Shown here in pieces: positions 7,958-18,777 of a stretch of 64,000 nucleotides of DNA. The stretch's first letter is position 1; every line of letters starts with the position of its first letter. The stretch comes from Levilactobacillus fuyuanensis (GTDB lineage: Bacteria > Bacillota > Bacilli > Lactobacillales > Lactobacillaceae). The notes beneath the pieces are model-generated. The model worked only from the letters and a program-made list of their open reading frames with translations. It was not told the origin of the DNA and did no database searches. The stretch covers positions 1-64,000 of the forward strand of contig NZ_RHNZ01000013.1 in assembly GCF_003946395.1 (NCBI RefSeq), read 5' to 3'. A program made the position numbers and the translations under genes.

Positions 7958-8080
7958 TTATTTGGCCCGTGGCATTTCGTCTTCGGCCTCATCCTCAGCC
8001 TCGCGAGCCAGTGACTCGACCAATAAACCATCGTGCATGAGAAATAACGTCTCTTGAATTGCTGCCCATTCACTCATCAT
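7958..8080 (-). CDS. Small acidic 40-residue peptide downstream of an Rgg-type regulator
   Basis: A 40-codon ORF starts with two ATG codons at 8080 and 8077 behind an excellent AGGAGGAAC site, and is followed by a terminator. The N-terminal half is amphipathic (MMSEWAAIQETLFLMHDGLL) and the C-terminal half is very acidic (EAEDEAEDE) before a short basic end. There is no obvious secretion signal. It begins 84 bases after the stop of the Rgg/PlcR-type gene, with no terminator visible between them, so the two are probably co-transcribed. In the RNPP family the peptide gene often sits immediately downstream of its receptor gene, but those peptides are normally exported, so a regulatory role here is speculative. 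I recognise no homologue. Confidence 0.6.
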   Translation of the reverse strand: MMSEWAAIQETLFLMHDGLLVESLAREAEDEAEDEMPRAK

Positions 8081-8164
8081 TAGTCGGTTCCTCCTAATAC
8101 GTCTGCTATGCCGTTACTTGTATTATTGCCCAAATGTCACCCACACCTGCTAATCTGCGATCAC

Positions 8165-8950
8165 TCACTGCGTCATCGCATGTGCTTGAACCAACAATGC
8201 ATAATCGTCTGCCAACATATAATCCGATTCATGCGCATCTGCCCATGCAATACCTTCGATCAAGAGCCGAATTGCCCGCTGAGGCTGTCCCTGCATTAAA
8301 CAGATTCGCGCATACTGGTTAAAAACCATGCAGATATTTTGACTGCTATCTATCAAACGTTGTTCCCGAATGATGGTCAATGCACGCTCAAATCCGTCAT
8401 AATTCGGCTGATCTGCGGTAGCCGCTGTCATATAATTTTCAGTTGAAAAGAGTAATACTTCGAGCGTCCGATACCGCTGCGGGTGCTGTGGCAACATCAT
8501 AGTTAATGCTGTCCGAATACTTTGCAACGCAACAGTCGCGTCATGAGTTACCTGATAAACTGTACAACCGTAATAATAATAGTATGCTTTTAAATCTTCA
8601 TCAGTTGTCAAAACCTGTAGACGGCCTGGGCGCTCCATATAGGTCTTCAGATCAACGTATCGCCGCTGGTCGTATAATCGATGAACTTTATCGCTAAACG
8701 ACGGTAGGCGACGAATAGGATAGTTCTCCTTGAGCATCTGCTTGTGGGGCAATCGTAGCCGCTCACACAGCTTAGTCAGTAAACTTGCATTGGGAAGGTC
8801 AATTCCCTTCTCAATATCGCTGATCATGGCTTGCGCACAGAGTCCTGCGGCAAGTGCCTGCTGGGTGAGTCCCAGTGCTTGTCGCCGAGCCTTTAAATTA
8901 TTTCCTAGCACAGTGACTGCCGTCGCAAAATCAATAATGGTCGTTGCCAT
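8165..8950 (-). CDS. Rgg/PlcR-type transcriptional regulator (HTH-XRE plus TPR-like repeats)
   Basis: This 261-residue protein has an N-terminal XRE helix-turn-helix (LKARRQALGLTQQALAAGLCAQAMISDIEKG, about residues 18-48) and an all-helical C-terminal part with TPR-like helices (YYYYYGCTVYQ, YARICLMQGQPQRAIRLLIEG, YMLADDYALL). That is the layout of RNPP/Rgg regulators, which bind intracellular peptides. It is somewhat shorter than typical Rgg proteins (about 280-300 residues). The ATG at 8950 has GGAGG at a good distance, and a run of ten G lies directly upstream of that site. It is probably co-transcribed with the 40-codon ORF downstream; an LPXTG adhesin gene lies upstream on the same strand. 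The target genes are unknown; the adhesin is the obvious candidate. Confidence 0.8.
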   Translation of the reverse strand: MATTIIDFATAVTVLGNNLKARRQALGLTQQALAAGLCAQAMISDIEKGIDLPNASLLTKLCERLRLPHKQMLKENYPIRRLPSFSDKVHRLYDQRRYVDLKTYMERPGRLQVLTTDEDLKAYYYYYGCTVYQVTHDATVALQSIRTALTMMLPQHPQRYRTLEVLLFSTENYMTAATADQPNYDGFERALTIIREQRLIDSSQNICMVFNQYARICLMQGQPQRAIRLLIEGIAWADAHESDYMLADDYALLVQAHAMTQ

Positions 8951-8961
8951 GACGCCTCCGT

Positions 8962-8971
8962 CCCCCCCCCC
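8962..8971 (-). repeat. Homopolymer G10 tract in the regulator leader
   Basis: Ten consecutive C on the plus strand (G10 on the coding strand) end six bases before the GGAGG ribosome binding site of the Rgg-type gene. Such tracts slip during replication and can change expression. Confidence 0.9.
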
Positions 8972-9061
8972 TTTGCTTTCGTCAAATCAATCTAACCAAT
9001 TGATATTATTTCGAGCTTACCAGACAGCTAAGATAAAGTAAACACATTTAACTATATACAA

Positions 9062-9082
9062 TTATTTAAATAATTTAAATTA
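9062..9082. promoter_or_regulatory. AT-rich palindromes upstream of the Rgg-type gene
   Basis: Two overlapping palindromes occur, ATTATTTAAATAAT and TAATTTAAATTA (9071-9082). The second is identical to the core of a 20-bp palindrome upstream of the LPXTG gene (11,945-11,964). Both could be operators, but AT-rich palindromes also arise by chance. The rest of the 310-base gap holds the G10 tract and the adhesin terminator. Confidence 0.4.
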
Positions 9083-9213
9083 CAATCTTTATATAGATTG
9101 CTTAGTAGCAACGATTATGTCCCATATTCATCTCTAATTGGACAACTATTTTACATTAATAAAGTCCGTCATTATTCATTGTATACTCTAGCCAAGAGTG
9201 AGTTAGCTAGACA

Positions 9214-9246
9214 AAAAGAACCACTCAGCCTAAGCCAAGCGGTTCC
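9214..9246 (-). terminator. Terminator of the LPXTG adhesin gene
   Basis: On the minus strand GAACCGCT pairs with AGTGGTTC and is followed by TTTTTG, just after the adhesin stop codon. Confidence 0.8.
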
Positions 9247-9260
9247 GTTAACTATTATAT

Positions 9261-11855
9261 TTAATTTTGACGTTTGAACCAGTTCAGGATGAGGAGACTC
9301 AGGCCAATCACACCAGCCAGGTTTGCCCACCAATCGTGGTTCGCCTCCCCAGTTGCGGGTAATGTCTGCTTTTGCCGAATGTTAGCTTGACCCGTAGGTA
9401 CGGCAGATTCACTTCCACGACGGTACCGCTGTTGGCTAACCTTTTTAACTTTACGCCGTTGCCCTTTGGGTTTCGATGAAGCTGGATTAGCCGTATCCGT
9501 CGAAATCAGATCACCACTTCCCCCGTTTTCCGCAGTCTCAACTGATTCAGCCGGCTTCTCCGGTTCAACTTGTGGTGTTGGTGTTGGTGTTGGTGTTGGC
9601 GTCGGTGTTGGCGTTGGCGTCGGTGTTGGCGTCGGTGTTGGCGTCGGTGTTGGCGTCGGATCTGGTTTCACCACTGCGTTCTTCTCAAATAACAAATAAA
9701 TATCCTGATTACCATCGCCATATTTCCCGGGTAATCCTATACCACGCTTAAAGGTATAACCCACCAAACTATCCGCTACGTCCTTCGTGAACTGTTCGAC
9801 CCGGTAAGCTGTTCCCGATTCCCCTTCAAATATTTCTGATTGATGGAGCTCCCGACCAGTTGATTGCTCAAGGTACCAGACCCGCACCGTCTGCAATTTG
9901 CGATACAACAACGTTAGCACTTGTGGCTCCAACGTAAAGACCCCCTGCGTCGGTAGTGGTGAGTCACGGTGCAGTCTGTATCCCGCAATCTCTGGTGCGA
10001 CAATAGGGAAATGTGTCCCAATCTTTCCCGTCTGGACGCTATCTGGAAGCAACTGATTGCCGTTATCATCCACGGCGCGCAAGGTTGCACTTCCCAGATT
10101 GGAATTTTCTTTCAAATAATACAAAACAACTGCCTGTGCTTGCCTCCAAAATGTCCCCGTCAGAGGCGCACTGGCCCGTTGATAGCGGTAGCCCGGAAAA
10201 TCCGTTTTAATCGTAAATGGCGCGCCCACTATGCCTGAAAGATACCGGGATTGTTGAAGATCCTTATTGGTAATCAAATCGCGGTAGTAAACAATTACGG
10301 GCGCTGCTTGAGCCTCTCGTACATACGTCCCTGCCATCGCCGGCGTATAGTGTTCCTCCAATCCTCTAACGGTTAATCGTGGTCCCTGCGGATGGTCAAC
10401 GGTTCCCGCACCCACAGCATGCCAGTGATCAGTATCATGGGTATGCTGATCATCCTCAGAGGACGCTCCTAGGCCGGCTGTAAATTTCTTAGGATCCTGC
10501 AATAAAGTTTTCGGTCCCAAACGCAAAATATGTAGATTGGGCATCCCCCCTAACATCAATTCTACGCGGCCTTCACTCCAATACTCCGAGAAGGGATCAT
10601 CGTGATAGTCCAAATGGGTCATATCAAATCCCGACAGGTCGACCGTCTTTGCCTGTGATAAGAAGAAAAGCTTCTGGAAACTGCCCGCATGCGACGTCTG
10701 CCAACCGCTAACGTTAATATTCTCGGCAGAACTGGCCGCAAATAACTGCTCAAAGTTAATGACGTTGCGCACATCCCATCGATGAAGATCCAACGACTTA
10801 GCGCCAGTCTCAGCCAGCATTTGATTCATTTTCGTCACATGGCTGACATCCCAATCCTCGATAGGTAATTTCTCTGCCGGAACATTGCGAAACATCTTGG
10901 ACATGTCCGTCACATTCCCCGTCTGCCAGCCACTAACATTCAGTGAATTCAGGTGATAACAACTCCAAAACATTGACGTCATCCTGGTCACATGGCTCAC
11001 GTCCCATCGGCGTAAATCCAACGACTCCAAGCCTGTATGGACAAAAGTACTGTCCATATTAGTGACGTGACTGGTATCCCACTGATCCCCCAGCTGCAAG
11101 CTTTTTAAGGATGACGTCTCCGCAAACGTGTCAGACATCGTTGTGACATTCTTCGTTTGCCACCCCCGCAAGTCCAGACTGGTTAAATTGCTCATTCCAA
11201 AAAACATCCCCGACAGGTCATCGACCTTGTTGACCGACCAACTCCGCAAGTCTAGCGACTGAATGCCACAATAAGTAAACAATGATCGCGCCCACTCTAA
11301 TTGTGGGGTTTTCCAATTCTCAATGCGCAGTTCCTGGAGTGAATTCGTCCAGGCAAAAGCCTCCGGCATCGACGTGACTTGTCGCACATCCCAACTTCGC
11401 AGATCCAATTCCTTCAAGGATTTATCAAATTGAAACATGTACCCCATATTCGTTACCTGGCTGGTATCCACTAAATCCGCGCCACTAAAACGCTGTAGCT
11501 GATGCAGCCCAGAAAACATATATTCACTTTCTGCTGGAAGAACCACTTTTCCAGTAAACTGAATTTCTATAATCTGATCGGCATACCGCCGCCAACTGCC
11601 ATTATTTGCAAAGTTACCGGCACCAATCTTCAAGACTCCATCCTGAAAGGTCCACTCACAGGTACCCGTTTTCCCGGTAATAACCTGACTATCATCCTTT
11701 ACCGCATTCGTGGTCATGACCTTATCATCTTTGACTTCCGCCTGCATCGGTGATGACCACATCATCAATCCCGTTGTCGCTAAGCCAACAATCAAACTCA
11801 CTTTCAATACGGACGTGCTATGACAATGGTTATGAGTATTCCCAGTTATCTTCAA
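9261..11855 (-). CDS. LPXTG-anchored BspA-type leucine-rich-repeat surface protein with MucBP domains
   Basis: This 864-residue cell-wall protein has a long signal peptide (VLKVSLIVGLATTGLMMW). About 15 degenerate repeats of the DUF285/BspA type follow (WDVSHVTNM-, LDLRRWDV-like, residues about 80-420). Three MucBP-like modules come next (APVIVYYRDL, SATLRAVDDNGNQLL, TVRVWYLEQSTGRELH), then an uninterrupted Pro-Thr dipeptide tract, a basic segment and the sortase signal LPATGE with a membrane helix and the tail FKRQN. The BspA repeats and MucBP domains suggest binding to host or mucus glycoproteins. Translation probably starts at TTG 11,855 after GGAGGAG; no in-frame ATG would keep the signal peptide. 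It is transcribed alone, upstream of the Rgg-type gene. Confidence 0.92.
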   Translation of the reverse strand: MKITGNTHNHCHSTSVLKVSLIVGLATTGLMMWSSPMQAEVKDDKVMTTNAVKDDSQVITGKTGTCEWTFQDGVLKIGAGNFANNGSWRRYADQIIEIQFTGKVVLPAESEYMFSGLHQLQRFSGADLVDTSQVTNMGYMFQFDKSLKELDLRSWDVRQVTSMPEAFAWTNSLQELRIENWKTPQLEWARSLFTYCGIQSLDLRSWSVNKVDDLSGMFFGMSNLTSLDLRGWQTKNVTTMSDTFAETSSLKSLQLGDQWDTSHVTNMDSTFVHTGLESLDLRRWDVSHVTRMTSMFWSCYHLNSLNVSGWQTGNVTDMSKMFRNVPAEKLPIEDWDVSHVTKMNQMLAETGAKSLDLHRWDVRNVINFEQLFAASSAENINVSGWQTSHAGSFQKLFFLSQAKTVDLSGFDMTHLDYHDDPFSEYWSEGRVELMLGGMPNLHILRLGPKTLLQDPKKFTAGLGASSEDDQHTHDTDHWHAVGAGTVDHPQGPRLTVRGLEEHYTPAMAGTYVREAQAAPVIVYYRDLITNKDLQQSRYLSGIVGAPFTIKTDFPGYRYQRASAPLTGTFWRQAQAVVLYYLKENSNLGSATLRAVDDNGNQLLPDSVQTGKIGTHFPIVAPEIAGYRLHRDSPLPTQGVFTLEPQVLTLLYRKLQTVRVWYLEQSTGRELHQSEIFEGESGTAYRVEQFTKDVADSLVGYTFKRGIGLPGKYGDGNQDIYLLFEKNAVVKPDPTPTPTPTPTPTPTPTPTPTPTPTPTPTPQVEPEKPAESVETAENGGSGDLISTDTANPASSKPKGQRRKVKKVSQQRYRRGSESAVPTGQANIRQKQTLPATGEANHDWWANLAGVIGLSLLILNWFKRQN
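9574..9659 (-). repeat. Pro-Thr tandem repeat tract (6/12-bp units)
   Basis: About 14 copies of a 6-bp unit (GGTGTT/GGCGTC on the plus strand) encode an unbroken PT dipeptide spacer between the MucBP domains and the wall anchor. Partly homogenised 12-bp blocks suggest recent slippage. Confidence 0.9.
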
Positions 11856-11944
11856 CGTTTTTCTCCTCCAACTAATGTTATCGTAGAAAGGCTATGGTCT
11901 AGACCAAGTATACCCGACGCAAAAGTGGAAATCCACCAGAATTG

Positions 11945-11964
11945 TTTATAATTTAAATTATAAA
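11945..11964. promoter_or_regulatory. Perfect 20-bp palindrome upstream of the LPXTG gene
   Basis: TTTATAATTTAAATTATAAA lies about 90 bases upstream of the adhesin start codon. It contains TATAAT hexamers on both strands and the 12-bp core TAATTTAAATTA also found upstream of the Rgg-type gene. It could be an operator or overlapping -10 elements. Confidence 0.45.
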
Positions 11965-11985
11965 CGCAGTTGCTTTTTGATAAAA

Positions 11986-12023
11986 AAACTAGCCATCACC
12001 CTAAAGGGCAATGACTAGTTTTT
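11986..12023 (-). terminator. Terminator of gyrA
   Basis: AAACTAG...CTAGTTT arms surround an inner CCCTTTAGGG, followed on the minus strand by seven T, 21 bases past the gyrA stop codon. Confidence 0.88.
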
Positions 12024-12043
12024 CAAATCCATAGTTATTTAGT

Positions 12044-14581
12044 TTAAGCTTCCGGTGCGTCAGAATCCGGCGTCACTGGTGTTGAATCGGTTGCGGGGGC
12101 GTCACCGTCCGTCGTTTCACCGTCAACCTCAGCGCTGTCGTCTTCCTTATCGACCTTGGCCATAGTGGCCACAGCGGTATCGTCACCTAGCCGAATCAGG
12201 TGGACCCCTAAGGTTGCCCGACCGGTCTCGGAAACATCGCTCCCGTTGAAGCGAATCATGACACCCTTGTTGGTGACTAACATCAGGTCTTCATCACCGT
12301 CCAAGGTGGTCAATCCGGCTAACGGCCCGTTCTTCTCAGTCACGTTGACGGTCTTGATACCTTTACCGCCACGTCCCTTGATTGGGTATTCGCTAGCTGG
12401 TGTTTGCTTTCCATAACCCTTTTCGGAAATGACAAACACCCGACTGTCCGGCTTGAGGACGCTGGCCCCGATCACGTAATCACTCTCACGCAACCGAATC
12501 CCGCGAACCCCAGTTGCCGACCGGCCCATTGACCGCACGTCCTTAGCCGCAAAGCTAACGGCGTAGCCCAGATGGGTTCCGATGATCATGTTGGCATCAC
12601 CATTGATGATGTCGACATCGATCAATTCGTCGTCATCCTTCAGGTTAATGGCCTTCAGACCATTGCTGCGGATGTTGGCAAATTCATCGACTGGCGTCCG
12701 TTTGACCGTTCCTTGAACCGTCGTGAAGAAGATGTCGCGTTCGGCATTTTCTCCCGGATTGGCCACGTTGATCACGGCCTGCACATGCTCGTTGTTGTTG
12801 ATACCAAGCAAGTTAATGACCGGAATCCCTTTGGCCGTCCGCCCGTATTCAGGGATTTCATACCCCTTCATCCGGTAGACCTTCCCGGTGTTGGTGAAGA
12901 ACAGAAGCATGTCATGCGTGGACGTTGCCACGAGGTGTTCGATGAAGTCATCTTCATGGACACCCATGCCTTGAACCCCTTTACCACCACGGTTTTGGGC
13001 TTTAAATTCAGACGTTGGTAACCGCTTGATGTAGCCGTTGTGAGTCAATGAGACCACCACGTCTTCTTCGGCAATTAAGTCTTCGTCTTCTAGACTCAAG
13101 ACTTCACCGACCATCAATTCAGTCCGCCGCGCGTCACCGAACTTGTTTTGAATTTCCATCAATTCGTCGTAAATGATGCTCTGTTGGCGTTCCTTGGATG
13201 CCAAGATTTCCTTGTAATCCTTGATGTTCGCCATGACATCATTGTATTCCTTCTCGACCTTTTCACGTTCCAGACCGGTCAGACGAACCAACCGCATGTC
13301 CAAGATGGCCTGCGATTGCTTATCTGACAGACTGTAACGTGTCATTAATTCATTTTTCGCCACTTCAGCGGTCTGTGACTGCCGGATAATGGTGATGATT
13401 TCATCGATGTGATCGAGCGCGATCCGCAACCCTTCCAGGATGTGGGCCCGAGCTTCAGCCTTCCGTAATTCGAAGGCCGTCCGCCGTTTGATAACTTCCA
13501 ATTGGAAGTCCAAGTAGTACTGCAAGATTGGCTTTAAGCCCAGCACTTTAGGCGCACCCTTGACGATGGCCAACATGTTGATCCCAAACGAGGTCTGCAT
13601 GAGGGTCATCTTATACAGGTTATTCAAAATCACTTCGGCACTGGCGTCACGCCGGACGTCAATAACGATCCGCATCCCCGTCCGGTCGGTTTCATCGTTG
13701 ACATCAGTAATGCCTTCGATGCGCTTGTCCCGAGCCAATTCGGCGATCCGTTCGATCAGCTTGGCCTTGTTGACCATGTAAGGAATTTCCGTGGCCACAA
13801 TGCGTTGCTTACCGTTCTTTTCTTCTTCAATATCGACTTTCGCCCGTAAGGTAATGGTGCCCTTCCCGGTCTCGTAAGCCCGGCGAATAGCAGCCTTCCC
13901 CATAACGATCCCACCGGTTGGGAAGTCGGGGCCTGGTAAGACCTCCATCAACTCAGCCAGACTGGCATCGGGGTTCTTCATCAAGATGTGTAGGGCACTG
14001 ATGACTTCCGTCAGGTTATGTGGCGGAATGTTCGTGGCCATCCCCACAGCGATCCCGGAAGCCCCATTAACTAACAGGTTGGGGAATCGTGAAGGGAGCA
14101 CAACGGGTTCGCGTTCGGACCCATCATAGTTATCTTGAAAATCAATCGTATCTTTGTTAATGTCACGCAGCATTTCCATCGCGATCTTACTCAACCGCGC
14201 TTCGGTATACCGCATGGCAGCGGCCCCATCACCATCGACAGAACCAAAGTTCCCATGACCGTCCACTAACATGTAGCGGTACGAGAAGTCTTGGGCCATC
14301 CGCACCATGGATTCGTACACGGCAGAATCACCATGTGGATGGTATTTCCCGAGGACATCCCCGACCATCCGGGCAGATTTCCGGAATGGCTTATCGGGGG
14401 TGATCCCGAGTTCGTGCATATCGTATAGGATTCGACGGTGGACTGGCTTCAAACCATCCCGCACATCTGGTAACGCCCGTTGCACAATCACACTCATCGC
14501 GTAATCCAAGAAGGATGTTCGCATGGTTTGTGAAAGGTCAACGTCGGTAATCCGACCTATATTGTAATCTTGATCAGCCAA
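12044..14581 (-). CDS. gyrA: DNA gyrase subunit A
   Basis: This 845-residue gyrase A subunit cuts and rejoins the DNA gate for negative supercoiling. The winged-helix region holds the quinolone-determining stretch [20 protein letters not shown], with wild-type Ser and Glu at the common resistance positions, and the active tyrosine in [11 protein letters not shown]. The C-terminal beta-pinwheel carries the GyrA-box stretch ([11 protein letters not shown]) and related repeats such as [13 protein letters not shown], and the tail is acidic ([10 protein letters not shown]). It starts at ATG 14,581, 21 bases after gyrB, and ends the dnaA-side cluster in the usual order. Confidence 0.98.
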   Translation of the reverse strand: MADQDYNIGRITDVDLSQTMRTSFLDYAMSVIVQRALPDVRDGLKPVHRRILYDMHELGITPDKPFRKSARMVGDVLGKYHPHGDSAVYESMVRMAQDFSYRYMLVDGHGNFGSVDGDGAAAMRYTEARLSKIAMEMLRDINKDTIDFQDNYDGSEREPVVLPSRFPNLLVNGASGIAVGMATNIPPHNLTEVISALHILMKNPDASLAELMEVLPGPDFPTGGIVMGKAAIRRAYETGKGTITLRAKVDIEEEKNGKQRIVATEIPYMVNKAKLIERIAELARDKRIEGITDVNDETDRTGMRIVIDVRRDASAEVILNNLYKMTLMQTSFGINMLAIVKGAPKVLGLKPILQYYLDFQLEVIKRRTAFELRKAEARAHILEGLRIALDHIDEIITIIRQSQTAEVAKNELMTRYSLSDKQSQAILDMRLVRLTGLEREKVEKEYNDVMANIKDYKEILASKERQQSIIYDELMEIQNKFGDARRTELMVGEVLSLEDEDLIAEEDVVVSLTHNGYIKRLPTSEFKAQNRGGKGVQGMGVHEDDFIEHLVATSTHDMLLFFTNTGKVYRMKGYEIPEYGRTAKGIPVINLLGINNNEHVQAVINVANPGENAERDIFFTTVQGTVKRTPVDEFANIRSNGLKAINLKDDDELIDVDIINGDANMIIGTHLGYAVSFAAKDVRSMGRSATGVRGIRLRESDYVIGASVLKPDSRVFVISEKGYGKQTPASEYPIKGRGGKGIKTVNVTEKNGPLAGLTTLDGDEDLMLVTNKGVMIRFNGSDVSETGRATLGVHLIRLGDDTAVATMAKVDKEDDSAEVDGETTDGDAPATDSTPVTPDSDAPEA

Positions 14582-14602
14582 ATTTTTACCCTCCGTTCTT
14601 CA

Positions 14603-16552
<1,950 letters not shown>

Positions 16553-17707
16553 TTAATCCTCCTTTGTTGCCGGATCGCCACTGGGGGCAGATCCATCCGC
16601 CACCACCGTCCCGTTAGCCACATGAAAAATGGTCGGGTCTTTAATCAGCTGGCGGGTAATCCCGCTCAGACTGGTGGTGGTAATAAACGTCTGTACTTTA
16701 TCCTGGATAGCCTTCAGCAGATGGGTCTGCCGGGCATCATCCAATTCAGAAAGGACATCATCAAGTAACAAGACCGGATATTCTCCGGTCTCTTCTTTCA
16801 TTAGGTCAATCTCAGCGAGCTTGACGCTTAACGCCGTGGTTCGCTGCTGACCCTGGGAGCCGAACGTTTGCACGTTCTTCCCGTTGACCCGAAAATGCAG
16901 ATCATCTCGGTGCGGGCCCACCAGAGTTGTTCCTCGGTAGAGCTCCTTGTCCTGATGTTCTTTATAAAGCTGCGTTAGCGCCGCACAAATGGTATCCGGG
17001 TCCGTCAATTGGTCCTCTGGTACCTGGGTCGCGTAGTGAAACGTCAGCTCTTCTTTTTGCTGAGAGATCTCGGCGTGAATCGCCTGCGCCCAGTGCTCCA
17101 GCTTATGTAACATCCGCAGCCGCTGGGCAATGATCTCCGCACCATACGCGGCCAGTTGGTCGGTTAAGACCGACAAAAACAACAGGTCACGATTTTGCTT
17201 ATGCTGTAAATCCTTGAGGTACCGGTTCCGTTGCTTTAGTAGCGTCCGGTACTGACTCAAGTTATACAGGTAGCGCGGATTCATCTGGCCAAACTCCATG
17301 TCCATGAAGCGCCGCCGAACAGTCGGGGCACCTTTGACAATGGCGAGATCTTCCGGTGCAAACAAAATCACATTGAGCTGGCCGATATATTGTGACAGTC
17401 GAGCCTGCTCAAGGTGATTCACTTTGGCGCGCTTACCTTGACGTGAGAACGTTAATTCTAGGGGCACCGACCCCACCGACTTCACGACTCGTCCGCTAAC
17501 CTTCGCCGTTTTGGCTTCCCAGTTAACGAGGTCGTGATCATTGGCCGTTCGGTGACTTCGCGTCAACGCAAGAACGTAGATTGCCTCTAATAGATTGGTC
17601 TTGCCCTGCGCATTTTCTCCCAATAAGACGTTAATCCCGGGTCCTAACTCGAGATCAGCACTGGGATAATTCCGAAAATGCTGCAGCTGCAGTTCTTGCA
17701 AATACAT
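16553..17707 (-). CDS. recF: DNA replication and repair protein RecF
   Basis: This 384-residue SMC-like ATPase has Walker A in [14 protein letters not shown], the ABC signature region in [17 protein letters not shown] and Walker B in [13 protein letters not shown]. RecF acts with RecO and RecR to load RecA at single-stranded gaps. The start ATG overlaps the yaaA stop codon by one base, a coupling also seen in other Firmicutes. The last 15 residues ([14 protein letters not shown]) are a polar extension. Confidence 0.98.
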   Translation of the reverse strand: MYLQELQLQHFRNYPSADLELGPGINVLLGENAQGKTNLLEAIYVLALTRSHRTANDHDLVNWEAKTAKVSGRVVKSVGSVPLELTFSRQGKRAKVNHLEQARLSQYIGQLNVILFAPEDLAIVKGAPTVRRRFMDMEFGQMNPRYLYNLSQYRTLLKQRNRYLKDLQHKQNRDLLFLSVLTDQLAAYGAEIIAQRLRMLHKLEHWAQAIHAEISQQKEELTFHYATQVPEDQLTDPDTICAALTQLYKEHQDKELYRGTTLVGPHRDDLHFRVNGKNVQTFGSQGQQRTTALSVKLAEIDLMKEETGEYPVLLLDDVLSELDDARQTHLLKAIQDKVQTFITTTSLSGITRQLIKDPTIFHVANGTVVADGSAPSGDPATKED

Positions 17708-17934
17708 TATTCACCCTGCTTTGAGCGTATAAAAAATAATCCTGTACCAGGTACTTCCACCGTATCACCAGGATACAGCTTGCGGCCCCGCCGGTTGTCC
17801 GGCTCGTCGTTGATATTAACGGTGTTTTCCCGCAAATACCACTTGGCTTGACCGCCAGTACTGATAATGGATTCTTCTTTGAGTAACTGGCCTAAAGTAA
17901 TGTAGGGCGTCTCAATGAAAACTTCTTTTTTCAC
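17707..17934 (-). CDS. yaaA: S4-like RNA-binding protein YaaA
   Basis: This 75-residue protein has an S4-type RNA-binding fold ([33 protein letters not shown], ending [16 protein letters not shown]). The small S4-like YaaA is conserved between dnaN and recF in Firmicutes and is implicated in 50S ribosome assembly. Translation starts at GTG 17,934 behind GAGGGG. A TATAAT at 17,964-17,969 on the minus strand probably starts the yaaA-recF-gyrB-gyrA transcript. Confidence 0.93.
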   Translation of the reverse strand: MKKEVFIETPYITLGQLLKEESIISTGGQAKWYLRENTVNINDEPDNRRGRKLYPGDTVEVPGTGLFFIRSKQGE

Positions 17935-17969
17935 AATTTCACCCCTCTATATTCTTCTTTTATATTATA

Positions 17970-18486
17970 CCGCATTTTAGGGAAAAGTACAGTTTAACTG
18001 CTTGATTTTTGCGTTCTCAGCCGATTTAAGCCCTTCCTGATATTTTTGGTAAAAAACCGGTAAATTTGCTCTAATCAAAAAATAGCGGCCTTTTAACGAT
18101 TTTTTTGTTTTTTCAGGCTTTTTTTCAAGCTTTTCTGAAAGTTGCTGAAAATCACGAAGCATATGCGCACGCAAGTAACGAATTTCACGTGGAAATTGTT
18201 GAGATTTTGACGTTGTTTTCAGAAATTGTGACTGTTGTAGTTGAATTTCGCGTTTTTGAGGGTGTTTTCTGATTCACTCTCGTTTTTGATACGTGCTATT
18301 TGAGAGGTCTGGGTGATTTTCTCTATTTAATTGACGATGGCCTAGCTTATTTTGGCGTGCTGCCATTGTTAAGCGTTTGTGGGAGAAGCGCTTTTCCTTC
18401 CTTTGGGTTGATTTCGATTTATTTTCTCGGAACCTTCTCTCTAATTTTATTCTGAGTTCGAGACTTTCCTCTAATTTCACATTGCC
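17970..18486. other. AT-rich gap between yaaA and the locus C repeats
   Basis: No supported gene is present. It holds poly-T/poly-A stretches, short repeats of the form TTTTCAGGC/CTGAAA, and a near-palindrome AATTTCACGTGGAAATT (18,180-18,196) that resembles a decayed parS. A 65-codon frame on the minus strand (17,977-18,174) lacks a ribosome binding site. The gap is unusual for a position normally occupied by a short dnaN-yaaA spacer. Confidence 0.6.
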
Positions 18487-18565
18487 GAAACGTGCTCCAC
18501 AAGACAGACTCCTGCGCTTAACCCCAATAAGGAAAAAGCCAAGTTCGGGCTTTCCACTATGATTT
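18487..18565 (-). repeat. Paired-hairpin repeat, locus C truncated unit
   Basis: Only the 3' half of the element is present: GGGTTAAGCGCAGG, then the arm ending TCTTGTGGAGCACGTTTC (minus strand). The partner arm and GAGCATTAACG segment are missing. About 117 bp separate matching positions in this and the next unit, including shared flanks, so it looks like a tandem duplication followed by decay. Confidence 0.75.
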
Positions 18566-18605
18566 TTTACTAGTTCAAAGACTTTCCTTCTAATTTCACG
18601 TTGCC

Positions 18606-18721
18606 GAAACGTGCTCCACAAGGCAGGTCCCTGCGCTTAACCCCATTAGGCAAAATCCAGGTCCGGGATTTTCTGCCTAATGACGTTAATGCTCAGGACC
18701 TAACCGCCTTGTTCCGCACTC
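18606..18721 (-). repeat. Paired-hairpin repeat, locus C full unit
   Basis: Reading the minus strand, the unit runs GAGTG...ACAAGGCGGTTAGGTCC, TGAGCATTAACGTC, a variable hairpin with a GCAGAAAATCC/GGATTTTGC stem, GGGTTAAGCGCAG, GGACCTGCCTTGT and CACGTTTC. It lies just after the dnaN terminator in the same orientation as dnaN. Confidence 0.85.
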
Positions 18722-18729
18722 TTTTTTAC

Positions 18730-18761
18730 AAAAAAAGCGCCACCCCTTTTGAGGTGACGCT
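18730..18761 (-). terminator. Terminator of dnaN
   Basis: AGCGTCACC pairs with GGTGGCGCT and is followed by seven T on the minus strand, 17 bases beyond the dnaN stop codon. Confidence 0.88.
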
Positions 18762-18777
18762 CCGTTAGTTTCTAAAT

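Noticed and set aside
9574-9659. CRISPR-like regular repeat
   Set aside because: Units are 6-12 bp, in frame and coding, without spacers. No other array was seen in the window.
9466-9699. 77-codon plus-strand frame with a Gly-Val repeat
   Set aside because: It is the reverse-strand shadow of the Pro-Thr tract in the LPXTG gene.
17977-18174. 65-codon minus-strand open frame between dnaN and yaaA
   Set aside because: No ribosome binding site, low-complexity Lys-rich content, and the yaaA promoter lies directly after it.
18180-18196. AATTTCACGTGGAAATT as a parS site
   Set aside because: Only 12 of 16 positions match the parS consensus, although the centre is intact. It is recorded only as a possible decayed site.
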